The position numbers and the translations under genes were made by a program. This document shows, in pieces, positions 7,275-14,832 of a DNA stretch of 64,000 nucleotides (within the stretch, counting starts at the first letter, position 1; each line of letters starts with the position of its first letter). Origin of the DNA: Colwellia_A sp047621305 (GTDB lineage: Bacteria; Pseudomonadota; Gammaproteobacteria; Enterobacterales; Alteromonadaceae). The stretch spans positions 1-64,000 of the forward strand of contig JBLHNB010000019.1 of assembly GCA_047621305.1 (NCBI GenBank). Direction: 5' to 3'. The notes beneath the pieces were generated by a model. That model was not told the DNA's origin. It was given only the letters and a program-made list of their open reading frames with translations, and did no database searches.

Positions 7275-10200
7275 CTTTAACATGAATATTGTGTTTAAGT
7301 GCGGCTAAATTGACGCCTTGAATCACTTCTAAGTAGCTGAAAGGTTGTATCTTAGGCTCACATAATCCAAGCCAAGCAATAGTGTTATCCGCGCTGGTGA
7401 GCTTCAAGCCAAGTTCAATCATGACACTGACTTGATCCCACGAAATATCCATAGGTTGCTCGCTATTAAAAGGATAAAAAGAATAAGCAACATTCAGGGG
7501 GATTTTCTGGTCGAATTGTTTTTCAAATCTATCGGCTAACCTTGCCGCTAATTCACTGGCATTGTTGTCTTTTTCATAACCAATAACAGCAAAGGTATCA
7601 TCTGACCAGCGTACAACTAAGTCATCACTATTTCGACTAAAAAGTAATAAATCAGTAATATTAATGAGTTGGCTATTACTCACCTGACTCAGTTCATTTA
7701 CCTGTACCATTAAGATATAAAGCCGAGGGAGTGTACTACGCTGTACCGGTAAAATATTCTGGTGTATTTGATTCATTAATTGGCTAGTTTGTTCAATATA
7801 AATATCTAAATACCTACGACTTCTCACCCCCGTAACTTTGTCAACCGTGGCAGATTTTTCGAGTAACTTATTGGCATGTTCAAGTTCACTATTTTGCGAT
7901 TGCAACTTTTGAGTTTTCTCTTTAACCTGTTTTTTAAGGTATGATTTTTGTTGCTGTTCAACCAATAATTTTCGATTTAAAAAGCGTGAATATACTAATA
8001 GAATTGAAGCAACTGCTATGGCGTATAACAAATAAGCCCACCACGTATTCCAAGGAGCGGGTTGTACTGTAATATTAAGTAAAAGAGTAGGCTCACTCCA
8101 GATATTATCGCTATTTCCGGCAATAACCTGTAACTGATAACTACCCGCCGGTAAGTTAGTATAAGTGGCTCGTCGTGACTTGCCTGCATCTATCCATTCT
8201 TGATCAAAACCCAGTAATCGATATTTATAAAACGTTGATTCTGGGTTTGAATAATTTAAACCCACATATTCAAATGAGACTAGTTGATCGGTATGCTGTA
8301 GCGCTAGTACCGATGATTCAGTTAACGCATTATCAAAATTAATAGGCTCATTTAACTTGTAAACATTGGTTAAACGTACCTCAGGGGCAAGTAAAGTATG
8401 TTGGCTATTATCAGGTAATACGGTAGAAAACCCTTTGCCTGCGCCAAAATATATCATATTATTCAAACCTTTAAATATTGAACCATGATTATAATCAAGA
8501 TCAACTAATCCATGGCTTAAATCAAAATGTTTGAAACTTTCTTTTTCTGATGAGTAACGCGAAACACCTTTATTTGAACTTAGCCAAATATCACCAAATG
8601 TATCTTGAACCATCCCATAAACGGTTTGACTTTTCATGCCATCTTTCGTATCAAAGTGTTTAAATTCAAAATTTTTCTTTATGCGATTTTGATAGCTTAA
8701 CTTGTTAAGTCCTGCCGCTTGTGTGCTTATCCACAAGTCGCCACTTTTATCCAACAACATATACCAAGCGAGATCACTAGAAATGCTCGTGGCCTTTTTC
8801 TTATCACTCATTATATGAATAAACGTGCCTGTTCCGGGATCAAAGCGATTTATTCCGCCACCATAAGTGGCTAACCAAATAATGCCCTGTTCATCTTCTA
8901 GTAAATGTAAAATGGAATTGTTACTGGGTCCAAGTTCGGGCGTTGTTTTGTTTTGACCATAACGAGTAAAAGTACCATCGTTATTATATTTATTTAGTCC
9001 TTTGTGAAATGTTGAAATCCAAATATTTCCTTGTCGATCTTTAATAATATCGGTTACACCATCTGCAGAAAGTGAGTGGATATTTTTAGCATCGTGCGAA
9101 AATTTAACGACTTGTTTAGTATGTACATTCGCTTTATAGAGCCCTGAAGATCGTGTCCCTATCCATAAATGGTCACCATCTGGGAATAGTGTCATAACCC
9201 TCAAATCAGAAAAATAGTTATTAAAGTCAATACGCATAACTTTTTTGTTCTGATGGGATATCTGATAAATACCGCCAATATAGGAGCTAAAAATAGTGCT
9301 ATTTTTATCCATTTCTACAAAACTGGTAATATTTAGACTTTTTAAATCTGGATTATTTTTACCCGTATATTGAGTGAATGTAGTCATAGCAGGATCCCAA
9401 CGGTTAACACCAGTAAAGGTCCCTATCCACATCATATTATTTTTATCTTCAAAGGTGGTTATGATGTAATCATTACTTAAACTGTAAGGATTATTAGCGG
9501 CATATTTATATCGAGAAAAGCCCTTCGTTTTATGGTGGTAAACAGATAAACCATTATCTGTGGAAATCCATACATTTTGTTTAGAGTCCTGGTAAATATT
9601 TTGAATTGTATTGCTATTTATCGTGGAATCATCATCACTATCAGATAGGTAATGAATAAAATCATTTGTTGAATATATATACTTTAGTATCCCCTGATTG
9701 ACCGTTCCTATCCAAATATTTCCCTCTGCATCGGTATACAAGGTATTAACAAATTTATTCGTATTGTCGTTATGCTTGTTTTCATCTTTAACTACTTTTA
9801 TAAAGTTTCCCTGTAAATCAAAAACAGAAATTCCACCACCATTAGTACCCACCCAAATATGTTGATCATTACTTTCAGTGATGGCGTGTATAGTGTTATG
9901 TGAGAGGCTTTTGGGCTTACCTAACTCTTGATGGATTTGTTTTACAACCCATCGCCCCTTTTGCTGAGATAAAATATTCAGACCATTCTCTGTTCCAACC
10001 CAGATATTTCCAGAGCTGTCTTCAAATAAAGTATTTATCGTGTCGTTGGTTAATTCAGCGCCTTGGGTTTTGGATGTGATGTGTATGAAATCTTGTGTTT
10101 TTTCTCGATATAAATTAATACCACCGCCACGAGTTCCCACCCAAAGCTGTTGATTCTTATCGGTAATAATCCGGCTAATAACGTTAGAGCTTAAAGAATT

Positions 10201-10425
10201 AGGTAGGCTAGCATCATAATGAAAACTCACGAGTTGATAACCATCAAACCGATGTAAGCCTTCTTGTGCGCCAAACCACATAAACCCTTTATTATCCTGA
10301 GCAATTGTCATGACAAATTTATAGGCTATAGGGTTATCAACACCAAAACTTTTAAATAACTTATCCTCTTGCGCAATAACTGAATAGCTATAAAGAAGCA
10401 TAAAGAAAAGACAAATATTTTTCAC
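7267..10425 (-). CDS. Two-component-type propeller sensor with Y_Y_Y domain and degenerate GGDEF
   Basis: This 1052-residue protein starts with a signal peptide (LFFMLLYSYSVIAQ). Residues 25 to about 700 hold a dozen or more propeller repeats of the form D-x-x-G-x-(I/L)-W-(I/V)-(G/S)-T-x-x-G-(I/L), for example DSSGNIWVGTENGLNIL and DRQGNIWISTFHKGLNKY. A Y_Y_Y-like beta domain follows (FYKYRLLGFDQEW, TYTNLPAGSYQLQV). Then come one membrane helix (WAYLLYAIAVASILLVY), a coiled coil and a diguanylate-cyclase-like domain. The catalytic GGDEF motif is replaced by RWSDDTF, so cyclase activity is doubtful and a binding or relay role is likelier. The periplasmic propeller would sense a ligand, perhaps a peptide or polysaccharide product. 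Confidence 0.88.
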   Translation of the reverse strand: MKNICLFFMLLYSYSVIAQEDKLFKSFGVDNPIAYKFVMTIAQDNKGFMWFGAQEGLHRFDGYQLVSFHYDASLPNSLSSNVISRIITDKNQQLWVGTRGGGINLYREKTQDFIHITSKTQGAELTNDTINTLFEDSSGNIWVGTENGLNILSQQKGRWVVKQIHQELGKPKSLSHNTIHAITESNDQHIWVGTNGGGISVFDLQGNFIKVVKDENKHNDNTNKFVNTLYTDAEGNIWIGTVNQGILKYIYSTNDFIHYLSDSDDDSTINSNTIQNIYQDSKQNVWISTDNGLSVYHHKTKGFSRYKYAANNPYSLSNDYIITTFEDKNNMMWIGTFTGVNRWDPAMTTFTQYTGKNNPDLKSLNITSFVEMDKNSTIFSSYIGGIYQISHQNKKVMRIDFNNYFSDLRVMTLFPDGDHLWIGTRSSGLYKANVHTKQVVKFSHDAKNIHSLSADGVTDIIKDRQGNIWISTFHKGLNKYNNDGTFTRYGQNKTTPELGPSNNSILHLLEDEQGIIWLATYGGGINRFDPGTGTFIHIMSDKKKATSISSDLAWYMLLDKSGDLWISTQAAGLNKLSYQNRIKKNFEFKHFDTKDGMKSQTVYGMVQDTFGDIWLSSNKGVSRYSSEKESFKHFDLSHGLVDLDYNHGSIFKGLNNMIYFGAGKGFSTVLPDNSQHTLLAPEVRLTNVYKLNEPINFDNALTESSVLALQHTDQLVSFEYVGLNYSNPESTFYKYRLLGFDQEWIDAGKSRRATYTNLPAGSYQLQVIAGNSDNIWSEPTLLLNITVQPAPWNTWWAYLLYAIAVASILLVYSRFLNRKLLVEQQQKSYLKKQVKEKTQKLQSQNSELEHANKLLEKSATVDKVTGVRSRRYLDIYIEQTSQLMNQIHQNILPVQRSTLPRLYILMVQVNELSQVSNSQLINITDLLLFSRNSDDLVVRWSDDTFAVIGYEKDNNASELAARLADRFEKQFDQKIPLNVAYSFYPFNSEQPMDISWDQVSVMIELGLKLTSADNTIAWLGLCEPKIQPFSYLEVIQGVNLAALKHNIHVKEG

Positions 10426-10481
10426 AATAATTAATATAATCCAATAATGAGTAAATAAAGAAAGAAACGCAGAGCCATTAG

Positions 10482-10515
10482 AAGCTACAGTTTGATACCC
10501 ATCACACTGTAGCTT
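10482..10515 (-). terminator. Hairpin after subtilase gene
   Basis: AAGCTACAGT (10482-10491) pairs with ACTGTAGCTT (10506-10515) around a 14-base loop, just beyond the protease stop at 10528. There is no T tract on the minus strand, so it may be an intercistronic hairpin and not a full terminator. Confidence 0.4.
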
Positions 10516-10527
10516 AATGCATAAATC

Positions 10528-12243
10528 CTATTGAGGAATAACCCAGTTATTAATGCCAATGCTATCACTACCATTAATATCAACACTTGTTTTCCAAAGA
10601 AGACCATCAACGTCGAATGACGTTTTCCACAATAGACCATCAGTGCCAAAACCTGTCTTCCATAGTAAACCATTGGTCTCAAAATTGGTTTTCCATAACA
10701 AGCCATCTGTTGTTGCCGTGTTTTGCCAGTGAGATACATTATTATCAAAATTAGTCTTCCAAAGAAGTCCGTCTCCTTCTACATTCGACTGTTCAATATT
10801 CCAAACATACTCTTGCCCTAACCCTTCAATATAAAAATCACCTGCTTCATTTATATTAGCAGGTCCAAAGTAGTGATTTTCACCCGATAAATCTTGAGCA
10901 ATATTTAATGCTTGGTTTGCACATGAACTAGCGCTACTCAACAATGCGTCATTAACATTAACCACACCAGCACCTTGTTGGAAGACACTATAAGCTAGCG
11001 TACCGTCAGCTTTAACGGCATGATGAGCACTGTCCATTAAACGGCATTTTACTTCGTCTGGCGTTAACGTTGGATCATTTGTTAACAGTAAAGCGACCAC
11101 TCCCGAAACAACCGCAGCGGCTTGAGAAGTACCAGACATTTCAAAATAACGTCCTCCGTCATGAAATTCTGGGTGCTCCATAACAATTTGTGAATCATAT
11201 GACATTAAGCCAGAAAGGTGTCCTCCAGGTGCGATAATTTCTGGTTTAACAAAACCTTCCACCGTTGGTCCTGCAGCACTAAATGTTGCAATTTTATCAT
11301 CATCAAAATTGTTTGAAGTATAATTATCTGTTATCGCACCAACGGTAATAATATACGGAACATTACCAGGAACACCGATAGTCATAGGATCAGGGCCCGT
11401 ATTACCCGCTGAAGCAACCACCACAATCCCTGCTTGCCATGCTTTCATTACCGCTTGGTTTAGTGGATCTTCCCAGTAATATGAACGTACCGGCCCACTA
11501 AAAGACATGTTCAATACTTTTAGGTTGATTTCATCTTTTACCTGTAAAGCCCAGTCTATACCCCGAATAACATCGGCGTATGTGCCTTTACCTGTTCCGT
11601 CAAACGCTTTTATGCCAACGAGCGCAGCATTAGGTGCAACGCCATATATTTTTCCATAAACATCATAATCGCTGTTGGCAGCAATACTTGCGACGTGTGT
11701 ACCATGACCACTTGCTTCGTCATCGTAATTACTTACCGTGTTATTAATTGCGTCATAAGTGCCCCAGGCCTTATCTTTTCCATATAAATCTGTAGATAAA
11801 CCTGACAACTGGTCAAGCCCAGTATCCAAAAAGCCGATCGTTACGCCATCACCAAAATTTCTTACGGAATGTGCAGAAGTTGCATCAATATAATCTGGGA
11901 CTACCGCTTTAGGTTGCCATTTACGTTTGCCCCAAGCACGGCCACTTAACTCAACTTTATGGTTTGTTGTGACTTGTATAGCCAAACGTGCTTGTAATTT
12001 TAATAATTGTTGATCATTAAGTATTACCGCTACTGCATTGATAATGGCTAAGTGATGAGTCGGTTTAATATCAAGTGAAGCTAACTCTGTTTGTAATAAT
12101 GTATAACTACTGGCTGAGACAATGTACGATTTTTTTTTCGAATCTATTTTCTTATCAACGGTTAGATATATAAGCCAAGCCGTAAGGCTGACAAGACCTA
12201 AAAGTGAGAGTGGTTTAATCATTCTTTTTACTGAGATCTTCAA
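10528..12243 (-). CDS. S8 subtilisin-like serine peptidase with C-terminal DGLLWKT repeats
   Basis: This 571-residue subtilase has a single N-terminal hydrophobic helix (LSLLGLVSLTAWLIYLTV) that can act as a signal peptide or membrane anchor. The catalytic triad is D140 (FLDTGLDQ), H180 (GHGTHVAS) and S373 (SGTSQAAA). A short prodomain precedes it. The C-terminal 80 or so residues contain five copies of (D/N)GLLWKT, the last four spaced exactly 11 residues apart and followed by aromatic or acidic residues. Such short identical repeats may form a binding or sorting tail. It lies in the same orientation as the propeller gene 102 bases downstream and another subtilase 292 bases upstream. Confidence 0.9.
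   Translation of the reverse strand: MKISVKRMIKPLSLLGLVSLTAWLIYLTVDKKIDSKKKSYIVSASSYTLLQTELASLDIKPTHHLAIINAVAVILNDQQLLKLQARLAIQVTTNHKVELSGRAWGKRKWQPKAVVPDYIDATSAHSVRNFGDGVTIGFLDTGLDQLSGLSTDLYGKDKAWGTYDAINNTVSNYDDEASGHGTHVASIAANSDYDVYGKIYGVAPNAALVGIKAFDGTGKGTYADVIRGIDWALQVKDEINLKVLNMSFSGPVRSYYWEDPLNQAVMKAWQAGIVVVASAGNTGPDPMTIGVPGNVPYIITVGAITDNYTSNNFDDDKIATFSAAGPTVEGFVKPEIIAPGGHLSGLMSYDSQIVMEHPEFHDGGRYFEMSGTSQAAAVVSGVVALLLTNDPTLTPDEVKCRLMDSAHHAVKADGTLAYSVFQQGAGVVNVNDALLSSASSCANQALNIAQDLSGENHYFGPANINEAGDFYIEGLGQEYVWNIEQSNVEGDGLLWKTNFDNNVSHWQNTATTDGLLWKTNFETNGLLWKTGFGTDGLLWKTSFDVDGLLWKTSVDINGSDSIGINNWVIPQ
10570..10770 (-). repeat. 33-bp coding tandem repeats (DGLLWKT)
   Basis: These repeats lie within the subtilase C terminus. 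Four consecutive 11-codon units encode TDGLLWKTNFE, TNGLLWKTGFG, TDGLLWKTSFD and VDGLLWKTSVD. A fifth unit (GDGLLWKTNFD) is separated by a short insert. The DNA units have diverged at third positions, so the peptide repeat appears to be under selection. Confidence 0.8.
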
Positions 12244-12454
12244 AATATTTTCCCCTTTGCCCGTTACATCTTTTAAAAACGTCAGGGTAATTTAGTTTAC
12301 AGCTTGTAAATTAAACACCTAAAACAGTACATTCATACAATTTTTAATATTAAGTTACAAAATACACATTGACCGTGAACATAAACCAAACAACACCTAA
12401 CATGTAATAACTTATAGGTATATATATATAACAATAAGCTATTACATGTTACTA

Positions 12455-12491
12455 AAATAAAAATATCCAGCTCAAGTTTTAAGCTGGATAT
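12455..12491 (-). terminator. Terminator of the 12.5-14.4 kb subtilase
   Basis: ATATCCAGCT (12463-12472) pairs with AGCTGGATAT (12482-12491). On the minus strand it is followed by TTTTTATTTTAG, a typical intrinsic terminator, 44 bases after the stop codon. The remainder of the 12244-12535 gap contains a short TA run and nothing else I can name. Confidence 0.8.
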
Positions 12492-12535
12492 CATGTGTTT
12501 AATTGAGATTACTGCCTGTACTTAAACGTCTAAAA

Positions 12536-14359
12536 TTAGAAGTTAACGGTAATTTCAGCAGAACAATTACTTGTATCTTGGTCACATACTTTATAACTAA
12601 ATGAACCGCTACCTTTAAAGTTATCAGTATATAACTCGTCATTTCCCGTCGTTGTTAATAAAGAACCGTTACGGAAAATGTCTACACTGTCAGTAACTGC
12701 ACCAGACCATGTTAAGGCAACTGTATTTTTACCTTTTGCACGGGTTCCTGAAGCATCAACTATAATATCGCCGCCAACCACTGGAGGAGTAACATCACCG
12801 CCGCCACAACCGTTAGCTGTTAAGTAATCGTTTGCCGCTTTTGCTTTAACAATACCGTTACCGAACTTGTCATCGTGACCTGCAGCGCCATTATCTTCAG
12901 CCGTTGCTTTTAATGCATCACGGATCTGTGTACCCGTACATTCATTATGGTTAGACCATACTAAAGCAGCCATACCTGATACTGCAGGTGTAGCCATTGA
13001 CGTACCGCTCATGAAACCGTAATCGCTAGTACCAATAATGATATCAATTGTATTTGCCGCTAATAACGCCGCTCCGTCTTCTTGCGTAGCGCCTACCGCA
13101 GGAATGGTAGTGACATTAGCGTCGCCCAATGTACCATATAACATACCGGGTTCGTTGTTATAAAGCACTGCACCAATACCGCCTGAAAGCTCACAGTTAT
13201 TGACTTTATCATGGAAAGAAATAACGCCACGTTCTATAACACAAATCATACCGTTTGCTGCTGTGTCTGTAGACTCTGCCATTCCCATATTGTAAGTATT
13301 ACCAGATACAGACCCCGCGTTTTCCATCGCAGATGAAGAAAAATCAACACCATCAACACTCATTGATGCACTTGTTGCCATGCCTGCAGGGTAAGTAGAT
13401 AATGTATCAACACCACCAGCTGTTACTTCAACACAAGTCGTTTCATCTCTCACTATGTTTTTACGTCTACCCGTTTCACAACTTGGAAATTGTGAGAAAT
13501 CGGCAATAGCATTGTTATTATCGTTAGCACCAATCATCATTACTGCAGGGTAACCCGCAGGGAATGAACGAACATTGTCACCATCGTTACCCGCAGCCGC
13601 TACAACTAAACCACCATTATCAGTAAAAGCTTGAAATGCATTCTCTTCAGTACTGTTTGCACCACCACCACCAAGACTCATGCTGATGATGTTAGCGTTA
13701 GCCGCTGAACACATATCTGCTGCATGAGCTAAGTCAGAAGAATATCCCCAACCATCAGCATTAAATACTTTAACAATGTGCATATCTACGCCAGGCGCCA
13801 TACCAATAACACCAATGCCATTGTCTGCAGCACCAATAGTACCTGCTACGTGAGTACCATGTGGACCACCGTTTTCGTCCCAGTTACCTGTTCCTGAATC
13901 GTTAGTACCTGTGATGTTGTTCCATACGAAATCTTGGTTGGAACGATCTAAACCTGAATCGATAACACAAACTTTCATGCCTGCAGCTGCGTCAAAGTTA
14001 ACTTGGTCAGCTTGAGATTGTACAACAGCATAAGGAGTAAGCTGCGTAGTCATAGGGTTACCAGCAGTATCACTATAGGCAGAAAGAGGCATACGACGCT
14101 GATCTTCTTCAATCAGTTGAATATGAGGATTATTTAACAAACCTTTTACTTGGCTTAAATCTTTACCCGAAAATGAAGCAGCGATAAAACCCTTGCCGTC
14201 TACTTTTATTTCAGCGCCTAATTTTTTAGCGAGTGCTTTTACAATGCCTTTCTTACTTTCATCTACTTGGATTATGTATCTATCATCAGCAGCTTGAGCT
14301 GAAAATGCTGCCGTAACAGCTAGGGCAATTATCGATGTTGTAAATTTAGTAACTTTCAT
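12536..14359 (-). CDS. Secreted S8 subtilase with I9 prodomain and PA insert
   Basis: I place the start at ATG 14359, giving a clear signal peptide MKVTKFTTSIIALAVTAAFS-AQA. The frame itself opens further upstream at 14416, but that adds 19 residues unlike an export signal. An inhibitor-I9-like prodomain follows (RYIIQVDESKKG to IEEDQ). The triad is D134 (VIDSGLDR), H167 (PHGTHVAG) and S454 (SGTSMATP). A protease-associated domain is inserted before the serine (about 290-440), with several cysteines. The C-terminal 80 residues look like a fibronectin/PKD-type beta domain rich in GS. The enzyme is probably exported by Sec and then through the outer membrane to digest protein outside the cell. 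A GAGAG ribosome-binding site precedes the chosen start. Confidence 0.93.
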   Translation of the reverse strand: MKVTKFTTSIIALAVTAAFSAQAADDRYIIQVDESKKGIVKALAKKLGAEIKVDGKGFIAASFSGKDLSQVKGLLNNPHIQLIEEDQRRMPLSAYSDTAGNPMTTQLTPYAVVQSQADQVNFDAAAGMKVCVIDSGLDRSNQDFVWNNITGTNDSGTGNWDENGGPHGTHVAGTIGAADNGIGVIGMAPGVDMHIVKVFNADGWGYSSDLAHAADMCSAANANIISMSLGGGGANSTEENAFQAFTDNGGLVVAAAGNDGDNVRSFPAGYPAVMMIGANDNNNAIADFSQFPSCETGRRKNIVRDETTCVEVTAGGVDTLSTYPAGMATSASMSVDGVDFSSSAMENAGSVSGNTYNMGMAESTDTAANGMICVIERGVISFHDKVNNCELSGGIGAVLYNNEPGMLYGTLGDANVTTIPAVGATQEDGAALLAANTIDIIIGTSDYGFMSGTSMATPAVSGMAALVWSNHNECTGTQIRDALKATAEDNGAAGHDDKFGNGIVKAKAANDYLTANGCGGGDVTPPVVGGDIIVDASGTRAKGKNTVALTWSGAVTDSVDIFRNGSLLTTTGNDELYTDNFKGSGSFSYKVCDQDTSNCSAEITVNF

Positions 14360-14832
14360 GTTTTTCCACTCTCTCTTTATTATATGGAACGTTGTTTTTA
14401 TTATTAGTATTAGCAACGTTATTTTTATTTTATTTTATTTTATTATTGGTATTCGCAATGTTCTTTTTATGAATAATCCTTACTACTTATGAACTCTAGT
14501 TATTTGCTACAATAAGCATCCTGCCCCTTGCATACTTCGATAATACCAAGTCATGAAATATTCCCTAGCAATATAACGACAGCTTTTCGAACATCAGCGA
14601 CAAAAAACAATTAATATCAATAATTACAGCGAGATACGTAAAGCACAAAATAAAAACCTGTCGTTTTTTTATCAAAAGTAGTCTGCTATTTGCTAGTTAA
14701 AATATCGCTAACAAGCCATCATTTTGTTATTGGTTTTTCACTAGTTAAACCAATACATAAAAAAATACGTCGAACGTTTACCTAGGTAAACGTAAAAATA
14801 AACGTAAAAACAAACGATGGAGTTTATATCAG
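14360..14832. other. Divergent promoter region of two subtilase genes
   Basis: The 473 bases between divergent protease genes are very AT-rich. Close to the minus-strand gene there are three degenerate copies of AACGTT-TTTTTATTATT-GTATT-GC (about 14390-14475) including an ATTTT microsatellite. Close to the plus-strand gene lies the palindrome listed separately. Promoters of both genes must be here. Confidence 0.5.
14774..14793. promoter_or_regulatory. 20-bp perfect palindrome upstream of subtilase gene
   Basis: ACGTTTACCTAGGTAAACGT is a perfect palindrome with no loop, 39 bases before the start codon of the 787-residue protease. The absence of a loop and its location favour an operator for a dimeric regulator over a terminator. 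The regulator is unknown. The AraC-type output of the nearby kinase would more typically bind direct repeats. Confidence 0.55.

Noticed and set aside
10485..10748. Minus-strand frame of 87 codons overlapping the subtilase C terminus
   Set aside because: It is a repetitive out-of-frame reading of the DGLLWKT repeat DNA and it crosses the hairpin behind the protease gene.
12410..12430. TA dinucleotide run as a possible promoter or phase-variable tract
   Set aside because: It is short, within an AT-rich gap and not positioned to alter a reading frame.
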